Position numbers and translations under genes: made by a program. Of a stretch of 64,000 nucleotides of DNA, positions 1 through 11,079 are shown piece by piece. The notes under the pieces are model-generated. The model was given only the letters and a program-made list of their open reading frames with translations. It did not search any database and was not told the DNA's origin. This stretch comes from an uncultured Clostridia bacterium. GTDB taxonomy: Bacteria; Bacillota; Clostridia; TANB77; CAG-508. The stretch covers positions 27,558 to 91,557 of the forward strand of contig CAKPFO010000002.1 in NCBI GenBank assembly GCA_934153805.1. The letters run 5' to 3'. The stretch's first letter is position 1; every line of letters starts with the position of its first letter.

Positions 1-3000
1 CATCTTCTGGATTGATTTTTAATCTATCAATTACTTGTGATAAATAGTTTTCTTCTGTAAGTGTAGCTGTATTCAATGTTAAATATTTTTTCTCTTCATC
101 ACTATAATTTGATAAATTGTTTTCTTTAATTCTTGCTGTTAATTCAAAGTCAACTCTTGGAACAGCCTTACCTGTTTCTTCATCTACTTTATTAATATTT
201 ATTGCAAGTTGTGGGTTACTTTGTATTTCTACATTTACCTTAAACTTATCTTCATCTGTAACTTGTACAGGTACGCTTGCTGTTGCTATGTTTGAAGATT
301 GAACAACTCTTGGTGTATTTATTACATATCCTAAATTATCAAAGTCAACTTCTACCTTTACAGGAATTGTTAATTTTTGATATCTTGCACTTGGGCTTAA
401 TTCTGTAATAGTATATGTTACAGTTTGTGAATATCCGCTTTTATCTATATTAGCAATTGCTATTCCATCAGTACCTGTTGTAGCTACTTGTGACTCTGTA
501 TTTATTGAAGATGTCATTTTATAGCTTGTACCTGCAAGTACTGTTCCTGTTTGTCTGTCAACGTTTTTAATTTCAAATTTAACGTCTGGATAACTCTTAA
601 CTGTAATATTTACTATTCCTTTATCATTTCCGTTATATCCTACATCTGCACTTGTAGAAGGTACTTTATGTGTAACTTCTACAAAGTTAACATATTTGTT
701 TACGTCTCCTACTATTTTTGTGTCTACTATATTTCTATTTGCATCAAATTTTACTTCTATTTCAAAATCTTCTATAGTTGCATATCCATATGCTGCTTTG
801 TTTTGGCTTACTTTATATCTTCTTGTTACTGTTTCATCTGTTTCAAATTTAGGTAAATAATTATAAGCATCACCATTTATATCTGTTACTAAGTTCTTTG
901 TTTCTCCGTCTTGTGCTACTATTGTAAAGTCTCCATTTACAAGATTATTGTTGTCAAAATATCCTATATTCTTTATAGTAAATGGTACTTTTGGTTCAAT
1001 ATCTATTTTTATAGTTATTTCTTTTCCTGTATAAGATATCACTGTTAAACCATCTGTTAGACTTTCTGGCATTTCTGAAATGTTTCCATCTGCATCATAT
1101 TTTATTCTAAATTGTTGATCTTGTATTGGCATATAGTTGTTAAATTCATTTGTTTGTCTTATTACATATGTTTCTATTCCATTTGGAAGAACATATCCTA
1201 CTTCTATTTTAGTAGTCCCTGTACCTGGTATATTATGTGTTGGTGTTATTGCATATTCTACATTTGTTAATGAAGAACTATTTGTAACATCTTGTGTTTG
1301 TACATTTACTATTAATTTGTCTTGTGGGTCTACATTAATACGTATGTCTATATCGTTTCCATCTGCTGTATTTACAGCATTTATACTCCATATAGTTCCA
1401 TATCCATCTAAACTAGCATTTGCATTATAAGTTGCTGTTGCATCTATATATCCATCCATATCGAATACTACTTTTACAACAATTGGTTGTGCTAATTTTT
1501 TATAATAATTTGCTGCAACTAAATTGTCTATTGTGTATTCAACTTCATATCCTGTTACTCCATAATCACTTGCATGATAGTTTGCTCCTACTAATGCATT
1601 TGCTTTTCCTTCTGCATTTGTTGGATTTAAATCTTTTTGTGGACCATGGTCAGAAGTTACCCTAAATTTGTACTCACTTACTGGGTCTTGTGTTACACTA
1701 TCTTTTACTTCTATACCAAATTTAAATGTATCAATTTCTAAATCCGTTAAGGTTAATATTGCTTCAGTTTTTAGTGTTCCATCTGACATTGTTCGTGTAT
1801 TTGTTTTTACACTTGCTCTTGGTGTTGAATAATTACTTTCTTCTAACACTAATTCCATTTCGCCTGTTATTGCATCTATTGATTTTACTGTTAATATTTC
1901 TGTATATTCATTCTTTTCATATCCTATTGGTGCAGCAGATTCAGTAACTTCAATTGTTGTTCCTGCAGATACCATAAATCCTTCTAGTTCTACTCTATCT
2001 GTTACATCTATTCCTTTTCTTGTTAGTCTTGAACCATCTGGTCTTGTTACTACAACATCATACTTGGCTCCTGGTAATAAATCCCCTTGTTTATTAACTT
2101 TTTGCAAATCTAGTGCAAAGTTTCCAACATCATCATAATCTGTATATAAATCTAAATATACGTTACTTTCATATGCAATGTCTGATTCATATCCACTAAA
2201 TTCTTTCTTTATAACTAATCTGTTACCCCATGTTGCTTCAACATTTGTTACTGCTACAATATTTTTGTATGTATTATATCTAAATGTTAATTTTATTGTT
2301 ATTTCAGTATTAGGAATAGCTTTTCCATCTTTATCTACTTCGTGTAATTGTAAATAGTCTACTCTTTCACCATTTTTCAATTCATTACCTTTTACTCTTA
2401 TTCCTAATATTTCGAAATATCCATTATTGTCTGTTTCCCAATAATTTATTGTTACAGGATTTCCACTTGCATCTACTGTACTACGATTGCTATCTAAAGA
2501 AGTTCCATCTGACATTTTTAATGTACTTGATGAGATTATATTTCTTACCCCTGCTACTAAATAGTTATTTGTATCTTTTTTGTTGATATATAAGTTTAAT
2601 ATTGTATCTGCTCCAGATTTTTTCTCATTTACATCATGGTAAACAATATCTTTACCAGAAATTTCTGTACCTATATATTGTCCATTTGCTACATCATATT
2701 CATATGGATTTTGACTTACAATTGTATAGCCTGTAACCGCATCATAATGTAATTTTATTACTTGCTCTTCTTTGTTTATTTTGTATCCTGTTGGAGTAGC
2801 TGTTTCTCTAATTGTTATAGTTACGTCTTCACCTGTTAACATTCTTGTGCTAATTTGTCCATCAGCATTTGTTAATCTTCCTATAAGCTCTTTTATTCCA
2901 TTTTCAGATTCCATAACAACACTATATTTTGCTCCTGCTAAAGGATTAGCCCCTGTTATAGCATCTACAACATTTATCTTGAAATAATATGTATTAGCTA

Positions 3001-5608
3001 CATCTGGTGTTAATGATACTTCTGTTGTTAATGTATCAAATATACTAGCATCTTCTGTTAATTGTTCATATGTAGTTTTTGCATATGGTGTTGTATATGA
3101 TACTGTATTTCCTGCATATATAAATTTCTTACTATTAAATGATGCTTTTATTGTTGCTAAATTTAAGTTTCCTACAACATATCCTGCTGGTGCTTCTAGT
3201 ATATCTATTGAATATTGTGCTTCTCCTAGTGGTTCATTTGCTATTATAAATGTAGCATATCCATCTCTATCTGTTCTTGCTGTATATGTCTCTGTACTAC
3301 CTACTTTAGTTAATTGTACAGTAACACCAATTATATTTACGTCTCTTTCTTCTTCATCTATTAATTTTACTCTTATTCTATTTTGTTCTGTTCCTTCTTG
3401 TGTTTCTAAGTTAACAATAAGCGTGTTTGTTCCAGAATCTGCATTAGCTCTTATTCCATTTGGTGTTGTTGCAGATACATATTGAACAGTTCCTTTTGTT
3501 CTATATACAACTATTTCTTTTGTTACAGTATCTTCTACATATCCTGGTTTAGTAGCAACTTCTTTTATTCTTACTCTTACATATCCAGTTCCTGGAATTT
3601 CTAAGTTTATTTGTCCATTGCTATCTGTCATATTGTTTTTAAATGATGTTTCTACTTCTTCTCCGGCAGATGTAACCCTTGCTACATCTATGTCATATAC
3701 TGCTCCTTCTATTTTTATGTCGTTATTTATCTTGTCCATTAAATTAATTTGTAGATTAAACATTTCGTCTTCTTGTGCAGCATTTTTTGCGATAACTTTT
3801 ACACTACTGTCGTTTATCCATTCTGATTCTACTTGGTCATTAAATTTATGTGTAAAGTTACTTAATACTTTTCCATTTTCAAATGTTACAAACAAACTAA
3901 CATTTCCCATAGAATCGTATCCTTCTTGCTCTGTCATTTGAGTAAGCACATATTGATATGTTCCATCTTTAGTCATAACAGCTGGTTTAAATATTAATTT
4001 TCCATCTGAATCTGTTGTAGCATATAATGCTTCCATGTCATATTTACTGTTTAATTTAGGTTGAATTAATCTGTATTCAACATTTCCGATTTTTACATTA
4101 CTATTATTTGCGTCTACTGTTTCAACTTCTAATGTATATGTATCTACACTTATTGGTAATTTAACAGTTACATTTCTCTTAACATTATCTACTATTGGTT
4201 CTGTAACATCAGACTCTGCCCAAATAGCTCCTACTCCTGTTGGATCATTATGTACAATTATTTGTGTTGCAGATGTATCTGAATATCCAAATTGATTTAC
4301 ATCTGGTGAAATTTCAAATGTAATATCACCTAACGTCTTTAATTCATCTATTAATATTTTTCCATTTGAATCTGTTGTTAATGTTTGATTATATACTTCT
4401 TTTGTAATATCTTTTCCATCTGAATCTGTGCCTGTCACAACAGTTCCTATAACTTTTACATCTAATCCTGTTACTGGAATTTTATCACTCTTTTCACTAA
4501 CAGCTTGTATTGTCATACTATATTTTCTACAAATAACGTATGTTGGTGATTCGTCTGTTTCTACTGTCTTAGCCTCTGTTTCGTAATCTTTGTATGCATC
4601 ATATGTAATTTTAATGTTTTGATTGCTCTTTAATTCTCTGTATATTTTTCCGGCATCTATTGCTACACTATTTTTTAATGTTAGAGTATATTTTATAGTT
4701 TTCGTTTCTCCTGCTTTTATATCTCTGCACTCAAACGTGTATCCATCTGTAGTATCTGTTGCCGTTACTCCTGCTGGTTTTGAATCGATTGTTAAATCAA
4801 AGTATTTTTTAGTTTCTTCTGTAAATACTTCTTGAACTTTTACATTTATCATGCTTAAATTTACATTATCATATATATAAGAGAAGTTTTCAATGTCTGC
4901 TATCATTTTTATATCACCAAGTGATTTGTCAGTTGCTGCTTCATATTCATCATTGGTCATGTCTGTTAATACAGAATAAACCTGTATTCCGTTACTAACC
5001 GCTTCTTGTAATTTATCTTTAATTGTATCTGTTGCATCTGTAAATACAACTAAATACTTAGCAGTTGTACTACCACTAAATGAACTTATAGCTCTAGTAA
5101 CTCCATCAACAACACTTTCTCCATTATTGTATGAAATATTATCTACTGCAGTTGTATATGTAGATACTTCAGCTCTTCCCATAACTTGTTTTATACCAGT
5201 ATTATCTGATAAAGAAACTTTGGCAGTTGAAGAATTGTTTAATAATTCTGTTATTAAAGATTTTACTTTACCTTTTACCTCTTTGTTAGTATCATTTATG
5301 TTCATACTTCTAGAGTTGTCCATCACAACAGCTATTTCTGGCACTTGTGATTTATCCTTCATGTTACTAACATTTAGTTCGTAAGTTAAGCTTTTAGAAG
5401 TTTCTCCTACTATCTTTTTAGTTAAACTTGCATGGCCATCTTGAACTAAGTTTTTCTCCCCATAGTCCTTTACCTCTACAACATAATCACTATTATCGTC
5501 CGCAAATACTGCCATGCTTGTAATTAATAAAATTATAGCCATTATAATCATTGCTACAATAACTAATTTTTTTTGATTATCAATCACAATCTCCCTCATT
5601 TTTTCTTT
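1..5608 (-). CDS. Giant VWA + SpaA/Cna-B repeat surface adhesin (3' end outside window)
   Basis: The reading frame is open from the start codon to the left edge, giving 1869 visible residues; the C-terminus is missing. The ATG at 5608 follows a GAGGG ribosome site, and a second in-frame ATG lies five codons on. Residues 1-39 hold a hydrophobic export or anchor segment ending near VFADD. A von Willebrand A domain follows at about 93-235. Its metal-site motif DNSRS is at 99-103 and the later Asp is in VFTDATD, while the usual central Thr seems replaced in NNGESVVDG. The rest is a chain of prealbumin-like SpaA/Cna-B repeats of roughly 110-120 residues, each with a conserved 'G..Y.I.E....GY' strand and a 'D..G.I' turn. 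VWA plus Cna-B is the plan of Gram-positive tip pilins and adhesins, so a role in adhesion is inferred. Anchoring (LPXTG, dockerin or membrane) cannot be seen. Its repeats resemble those of the 4998-residue protein at 12170-27166. Confidence 0.85.
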
Positions 5609-5957
5609 TGACATTTTCTTTCCCTCTCTTTTTTGCATAATTATAGTAACTTTAATATATAGGAAAATCTAAAACATTTCAATTACTGTTTTTTTCAATG
5701 TTTCAAATATTACAAACATTTTTCGTGTCTATTTTTACGGAAATACTGCTTTGTTTTTACAAATTATCTTTTTTTATATTTATATTAAATTTATTTTACA
5801 AAAATCGCTTTAAATCGACTTTTGCTAGGGAATTCTCATTTTATTAATAATTGTGCATTTTTCGTTTTTATTGTATGTATAAAAAGTATTGATTTGTCCA
5901 TACTATATTTAGTTTTATCTATATGATATTTCTAATCATATTAAAAATAAGGAAGGA
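5609..5957. other. Divergent intergenic region between adhesin and coat genes
   Basis: This very AT-rich stretch of about 350 bases separates the minus-strand giant adhesin gene from the plus-strand coat genes. It holds the CCGTAA-type site listed separately at 5732-5749, and a TATTAAATTTAT..TTACAAAAA stretch near 5785-5805. That stretch recurs almost unchanged upstream of the protease gene near 11009-11032. No further gene or RNA is seen. Confidence 0.5.
5732..5749 (-). promoter_or_regulatory. Shared CCGTAA-type upstream site
   Basis: Read on the minus strand this is GCAGTATTTCCGTAAAAA, about 125 bases upstream of the giant VWA adhesin start. The core TTTCCGTAA recurs, with variation, at a similar distance upstream of three other giant exported-protein genes in the window. 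A role as a regulator site or upstream promoter element is inference. Confidence 0.35.
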
Positions 5958-5966
5958 ATGATTTAT

Positions 5967-6155
5967 ATGGCAAATTTATCACAAGTAGAATTGCAAAATT
6001 TAAGACATCTAATAGGTGCTCACGAAACATCTTATCAAAAATTAAACACATATGCTTCACAAGCAGTAGACCCACAAATTAAGCAAATGTTTACAAAATC
6101 TGCTCAAGATGCATTAAACACTAAACAAAAATTAATGTCATTTTTAGATAATTAG
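5967..6155 (+). CDS. Small spore-coat-associated-type protein (62 aa)
   Basis: This is a soluble, helical 62-residue protein with no membrane segment or signal. I chose the ATG at 5967 over the in-frame ATG at 5958. The AAGGAAGG ribosome site lies directly against the upstream ATG but about ten bases from 5967, which gives the product starting MANLSQ. Helical stretches such as QVELQNLRHLIGAHETSYQK recall small proteins encoded beside CotF-type coat genes in Clostridia. The next gene, 45 bases on, is CotF-family, so the two probably form one sporulation transcript that ends at the hairpin at 6449-6492. The function is inferred from this neighbour and not from a known domain. Confidence 0.75.
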   Translation: MANLSQVELQNLRHLIGAHETSYQKLNTYASQAVDPQIKQMFTKSAQDALNTKQKLMSFLDN

Positions 6156-6200
6156 GTTTTTCAATTATCTTTATAATCTATGAAAGGAATGTGATTTAAA

Positions 6201-6443
6201 ATGGATGAAAAAACAATGGTTAATGATATATTAGATGGTGTAAAAGCTAGTCTTACTACGTATCAAGGTGTAATTTCTGAAGCTGAAAACATAAATTTAA
6301 GACAAACTATTCAACAAATTAGAAATAGTGATGAAAGTTTTCAATACGAGTTATTTAAAGTAGCTCAATCTAAAGGTTATTATAAACCTGCTCAACCAGC
6401 AACAGTAACAGAAATTCAAACAGTAAAAAACGAGTTGCAATAA
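6201..6443 (+). CDS. CotF-family spore coat protein (80 aa)
   Basis: The whole 80-residue product matches the plan of the short CotF-like coat proteins. It has an N-terminal helix (DEKTMVNDILDGVKASLTTY), then the family's characteristic ENINLRQTIQQIRN and YELFKVAQSKGYYKPAQPA stretches. Proteins of this family sit in the coat of endospores, so the gene supports a spore-forming host. The ATG at 6201 follows an AAAGGAA ribosome site. It is probably co-transcribed with the 62-residue gene just upstream and ends at a strong hairpin shared with the convergent protease gene. Confidence 0.85.
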   Translation: MDEKTMVNDILDGVKASLTTYQGVISEAENINLRQTIQQIRNSDESFQYELFKVAQSKGYYKPAQPATVTEIQTVKNELQ

Positions 6444-6448
6444 ACAAA

Positions 6449-6499
6449 AAACCAAGCATTTATGCAGTGCATACTGCTAAATTGCTTGGTTTCTTGTTT
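6449..6499. terminator. Bidirectional rho-independent terminator
   Basis: AAACCAAGCA (6449-6458) pairs with TGCTTGGTTT (6483-6492). A second stem, GCAGT..ACTGC, is stacked inside. T-runs flank the structure on both strands, so it can end both the coat genes (plus) and the protease gene (minus). Confidence 0.85.
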
Positions 6500-6509
6500 T
6501 TTTATTATA

Positions 6510-9500
6510 TTATCTAGATAGTATTTTGTACAATTCATTTAAGTCATTGCTTCTTATTCTATCATTGCCTTCGTCTAATACATCGGCTGCTTTTCTTTGT
6601 AGTTTATCAGTTATTTCATTTTTTCCTGACAAGTGGTTTATTAGTAACATTAAGTCTTTTGACCTTACTCTTCCATCTCCATCTATATCACCTGAAATTA
6701 CAATATAATATGTTTTTACTATATTATTAGCATTATCTTTTAATTCTATAGTGCTTCCTGTTCCAAGTTTATCTGTATTAGCTAATGTTTTTCCATTTTT
6801 ATCTTTAGCTACTGTACTATATTTGGTATTTGGGAAATTAGCTTGTACTAATACATCTCCCACTTTGTTGTTTTGACCGTTTAATGTTGTTATACATTCT
6901 TTGCCGTCTATTTGTTTTATAGGCATATTTGTATATACTTCACTTGCTTCACTTTTTATTGTACAGTACATATTGTATCTATAATCTCCACTACTAGCAT
7001 ACAATTTAGCTATTTTTATATTATCTCCATCAAAAATTTGTTTAGATATGTATCGTTGCCCTTCACTATCTTGTAGTATTGTTCCATTTTTTCCTGTTGA
7101 ATAGTCTATATTTCCATTTTCATCTATTTCATATATACCTAGTCTTTTGTCATCTATATCATCTTGTTCCATTGCTACTTGCATATATTGTGGCAACATT
7201 ATTTTTTCATCTATAACAGTTAAGTCATTTACATCAAACTGACATATTATTTGCGTTTCTAAATTTCTATTATCTAATAGCTTACCTATATTGGCAATTT
7301 TTGATATATCCCATATGTCTAGCATTTTTATATTTTTATTATTTTCTAAACAGCTTATGTCTGTAATTTCAGTATTTCCTATATCTACACTTTCTAATTT
7401 TGGCAAATCTTTTAACGGTGAAATATCTCGTACAGAGCAACCATTTAAAAATACTTCTGCCAAATTAGAGTTGTTTTTTAGTGCCTGTATATCAGCTATT
7501 TTTTTCGAATTGTATACATATAAACTTTTTAAATTTTGTAAATTTCCTATTTCTGTAATATCTTCTACATCTGAATAATTGATATTCACTTCATTTAAAT
7601 TATATAGCTTTGATATTCCAGTTATGTCTACCACTTTTTCTCCTATGGTAATATCTTCTATTTCATCAATTCTATTTATGTTTACAACCATTTTTAATAA
7701 ATCTTTGCTTTTATACAAAATTGAATCTTTATACTCTAAATCAGCTTGTGCTGTTCTAGCATATACAGTATCATAAAATCTATCTTCCTTGCATAGTATA
7801 GTTACAGTTTCATCTTTTCCATATATTTGTGGTTCATAATTTAATGTATAACCTTTGTATTCAATTGCTATAGTTTGTCCTTTAGTTAAATTTTGTACAT
7901 CTTGCACTTTTACTTTTGTATAGTCAGTTATCTCTTGAAGTCCTCCATCTAAATATTGATAATAAACTTTTAATGTATCTTTATTGAATTTATCTCCTTC
8001 TGTATATATCTCGTCACTTAACACTTTCAATCCTAAAATATCTAACTTACTTACTACATTGCAATTTATTTTGTATTCAGTTCCTTTAAATATTCCATTT
8101 TCTATTGTTATTACGGCTTCTAAAGTTCCTAGTGTATGTGGCTCTATCTCTATTAATCCATTATTATAATCAATTGTACAATTTTTAGTAGTTATACTTG
8201 TTTTATCTACATACCTATTTTTATTTAATGTTTTAAATAAATTTGGAAGTTCAAATTCAGTTTTTACATTTAGTTGTATTTGTTTATTTATCTCTATTTT
8301 TTGATTTTTTGCTGACTCTGTATATTTTAAATACTTATTATCTATATTTGTTATTCCGTTGTCATCTGCATAAACTTCATACAATCTTCCTTTATGTGAT
8401 AGGGCTAGATTATTTATTTTATTTTTATTAATTGATAGTATACTTAAACTTTCAAGATTAGATAAACTAGATATATCTTGTATTTTATTGTTATTCATAT
8501 ATAATATCCATAATTTTTTCAAATTACTTAATACTTCGATATTAGCTATATTATTATTATCTAAGTACAATTCTGACACATTAATTAGTTTTTCTAAAAA
8601 GTTTATATCTTCTAATTCACATTTTTCCATATACAATTTTGTAATATTAGATAATTCTTTTATTCCGTCTGTATTCGTTAATTTATTACTGTTCATATAA
8701 ACAATGCTTAAATTTGTTAAATTTTGCATAAAATTCAAATCTGTCAATCCACAATCATTCATTGATAAATATTTTAATTGTGTTAAATTTTCTACTCCTG
8801 TAACATTTTTATTTCCGTCAATATATAAGCCTTCTATATTTGTAAGTTCACTTACATCTTTTATATTAGTATTATTTATATATAAATATCTAATACTATT
8901 ATTCTTTATATACTGAAGTTGTGAATCATCTATTGGGTTATCAGATAAATCCAAATTATATCCATTAAAATCTTCTGCAAAATTCTCTAAATTTGAAATA
9001 TTACAATTTGCAACTTTTAGTGAAGTTCCATTTGTAGGTATCAATATAGGATCTATATTTTTATTGCCTGATAAATCTAAATCCAAATTAGGTATAGTAC
9101 ATAAATTCCAAGCATCTACTATATTATTATTTCTTAATTCGATATTACCAATTTTTAGCTTTTGTAATATTGGTATAATAGTATCATCCAAGTTACAATC
9201 ACTTAAATTTATTAAATCTATTTCTCCTGGCTCTAATTTTTCTAATCCTGTTAGATTAGTATTTCCTGATAAATCTAATTCATATCCATATTTAGTTTTT
9301 ATATTTTTTAACTCTGATACATCAGTTAGACTATTATTATTTAATTTTAATAATAACAATCCTGTTTTATTTTTTGCACATTCTACACTAGATATATTAT
9401 TATATCCCAAATTTAACATATATATTTTTTCTAAATTTATTATAGCTGTTGCATCTGTAATATTATTATGTTCTAATTCCAATTCTCTTAACTTTGTCAT

Positions 9501-10868
9501 CGTTGCTATTGCACTAACATCTGTTATGCTATTATTGTTTAACTTTAACTCTGTCAATCCTACAAAATTTTCTAAACCTGAAATACTAGATATTCCTTTG
9601 TTTGATAAATCTAGTTCCTCCCATTGGTTTAATACTATTTTTGATAATTCTAGCATATGTGAGTTGTCATTATATGAGATTATTTCATTTCTAAAAATTT
9701 CCTTTAGTGCCAAATACAAGTTTTCATCTTCGAATTTTATATTTTTGGTATTCTTTTCTTCTGTTGCATTTATTACTCCTGAAATTTCTGTTTCTATATA
9801 ATAATCTTCATATGAAACATAGAAAAATCCTTTATCTCCCCAACTTTCTCCCCATGAGTTTACACATATATATGCTCCATCACTTTTAGGTCTATTATTT
9901 TCAGGAAAATTTTCTTTAGAATAATTGTCATCCCAGCCAATAATATCTATAGCATGCAGTTTATCCCCTGGTATATCCTCATATTTTTTAGTAGAAAACA
10001 AAGTATGTGTTTTACTGTCATATACATCTGCATGACCTGGATTTTCTACTACTGCATACAAAGCTCCATTTTCCATTATTTGTTTCTTCACTTTATTACG
10101 GAAAAGAGATAATTCTTCTTGTGTATATTGTTTCTTTTCCTTATCAATTGTAGGGAAATCTATTACATCTTCTACATATGCCTCTATATTGCGCGACATC
10201 AAATATTCATATTGTTCATCTTCATATACCTCATCATATGGTACTTCACTTTCTAATACCGGTCCATAATTTTTCATAAGATATCTTGCAACACGTTGAA
10301 AAGACCCTCCTGAATGAAGCTTTCTTCCATCTTGTATAAACTCATCTGACATTACATAATCTACATGTAATTCTGAAAGATCCTTCTCTATGCCTTTTAA
10401 TGCTAAATTTGTTTCTATAGTTTTTAAGCTTGCAAAATTCCAACAATTTCCATAACTTTTTTGATCTCTAATTGGAATATTTATCACATCACGTAAATCA
10501 TATGAACTTGGAATACTGCTTGTACTTCTTTCATTATTAGTAGCACTTACAATTGTTCTAGATTTTCTTGATGTATTTTTATTGGTTTCTTCATACAAGC
10601 TGTCTAAAGGTATGTCATACTTTCTTGGTATAACCTCTACTTTTGCTTTTTCTTCATCACTTAAAGCTAAATATGCTTTATACGCTTCACTATATTCTTT
10701 TTCATTCTCATCTTGGTTATTCTGTTCTACACTGCCTGTTTGTTTTATAGCATACTCATTTTTTTGTGTTGATTCTTCTGTTTGTGCATTTATTGGTATA
10801 CTTCCTAAAACTGTTGTACATAACATTATTAGTATTATGATGTTAGCTAATATTCTTTTTATTTTCAT
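6510..10868 (-). CDS. Secreted papain-like cysteine protease with leucine-rich repeats and C-terminal dockerin
   Basis: This is a 1452-residue exported protein. The ATG at 10868 follows AAGGGG, and a signal peptide occupies about 1-29. A C1A papain-type domain spans about 118-365. The catalytic residues are visible: Cys142 in QKSYGNCWNFAS, His305 in KLHAIDIIGWDD and Asn337 in VNSWGESWGDKGF. Internalin-like leucine-rich repeats follow from about 395 to 860 (LxLxNNxIxDVSxL pattern), then an Ig-like segment near 940-1030 and a second repeat block near 1060-1190. The last ~60 residues form a type I dockerin with two calcium-loop repeats (GDIDGDGRVRSKDL and DVLDEGNDRIRSNDL). There is no LPXTG or membrane anchor, so attachment through a cohesin is the obvious inference. 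The neighbouring gene at 11080-11985 encodes a wall-anchored cohesin. The natural substrate cannot be told from the sequence. Confidence 0.9.
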   Translation of the reverse strand: MKIKRILANIIILIMLCTTVLGSIPINAQTEESTQKNEYAIKQTGSVEQNNQDENEKEYSEAYKAYLALSDEEKAKVEVIPRKYDIPLDSLYEETNKNTSRKSRTIVSATNNERSTSSIPSSYDLRDVINIPIRDQKSYGNCWNFASLKTIETNLALKGIEKDLSELHVDYVMSDEFIQDGRKLHSGGSFQRVARYLMKNYGPVLESEVPYDEVYEDEQYEYLMSRNIEAYVEDVIDFPTIDKEKKQYTQEELSLFRNKVKKQIMENGALYAVVENPGHADVYDSKTHTLFSTKKYEDIPGDKLHAIDIIGWDDNYSKENFPENNRPKSDGAYICVNSWGESWGDKGFFYVSYEDYYIETEISGVINATEEKNTKNIKFEDENLYLALKEIFRNEIISYNDNSHMLELSKIVLNQWEELDLSNKGISSISGLENFVGLTELKLNNNSITDVSAIATMTKLRELELEHNNITDATAIINLEKIYMLNLGYNNISSVECAKNKTGLLLLKLNNNSLTDVSELKNIKTKYGYELDLSGNTNLTGLEKLEPGEIDLINLSDCNLDDTIIPILQKLKIGNIELRNNNIVDAWNLCTIPNLDLDLSGNKNIDPILIPTNGTSLKVANCNISNLENFAEDFNGYNLDLSDNPIDDSQLQYIKNNSIRYLYINNTNIKDVSELTNIEGLYIDGNKNVTGVENLTQLKYLSMNDCGLTDLNFMQNLTNLSIVYMNSNKLTNTDGIKELSNITKLYMEKCELEDINFLEKLINVSELYLDNNNIANIEVLSNLKKLWILYMNNNKIQDISSLSNLESLSILSINKNKINNLALSHKGRLYEVYADDNGITNIDNKYLKYTESAKNQKIEINKQIQLNVKTEFELPNLFKTLNKNRYVDKTSITTKNCTIDYNNGLIEIEPHTLGTLEAVITIENGIFKGTEYKINCNVVSKLDILGLKVLSDEIYTEGDKFNKDTLKVYYQYLDGGLQEITDYTKVKVQDVQNLTKGQTIAIEYKGYTLNYEPQIYGKDETVTILCKEDRFYDTVYARTAQADLEYKDSILYKSKDLLKMVVNINRIDEIEDITIGEKVVDITGISKLYNLNEVNINYSDVEDITEIGNLQNLKSLYVYNSKKIADIQALKNNSNLAEVFLNGCSVRDISPLKDLPKLESVDIGNTEITDISCLENNKNIKMLDIWDISKIANIGKLLDNRNLETQIICQFDVNDLTVIDEKIMLPQYMQVAMEQDDIDDKRLGIYEIDENGNIDYSTGKNGTILQDSEGQRYISKQIFDGDNIKIAKLYASSGDYRYNMYCTIKSEASEVYTNMPIKQIDGKECITTLNGQNNKVGDVLVQANFPNTKYSTVAKDKNGKTLANTDKLGTGSTIELKDNANNIVKTYYIVISGDIDGDGRVRSKDLMLLINHLSGKNEITDKLQRKAADVLDEGNDRIRSNDLNELYKILSR

Positions 10869-10958
10869 TTTTGCAACCCCTTCATTTTCCCTTTTTATCC
10901 TTATATTATATATTATAATTAAAGAAAATATATTTCGTCAATGTCTATTTTCTACTGA

Positions 10959-10992
10959 CTTATACGGTTTTGCTCTTTGTATTTACGGAAGT
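10959..10992 (-). promoter_or_regulatory. Double CCGTA site upstream of the dockerin protease
   Basis: On the minus strand this reads CTTCCGTAAATAC, then about 20 bases later AACCGTATAAG, roughly 95-125 bases before the protease start. It is a doubled version of the site found upstream of the other giant surface-protein genes. The regulatory role is inferred. Confidence 0.35.
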
Positions 10993-11027
10993 TTCTCTTT
11001 TTTCTTTAATATTAAATTTATATTACA

Positions 11028-11057
11028 AAAAAACACATCTTAATTGATGTGTTTTTT
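11028..11057 (-). terminator. Terminator of the cohesin gene
   Basis: AAAAAACACATC (11028-11039) pairs perfectly with GATGTGTTTTTT (11046-11057) around a six-base loop. Read on the minus strand it ends in a T-run just after the cohesin stop codon, separating that gene from the protease gene. Confidence 0.85.
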
Positions 11058-11079
11058 GTAAATATTATATTTTCTTTTA

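Noticed and set aside
5609..5957. Cyclic-di-GMP or other riboswitch upstream of the giant adhesin genes
   Set aside because: The leaders were examined for conserved paired elements with purine-rich loops. Only the short CCGTAA site recurs, without a surrounding conserved fold.
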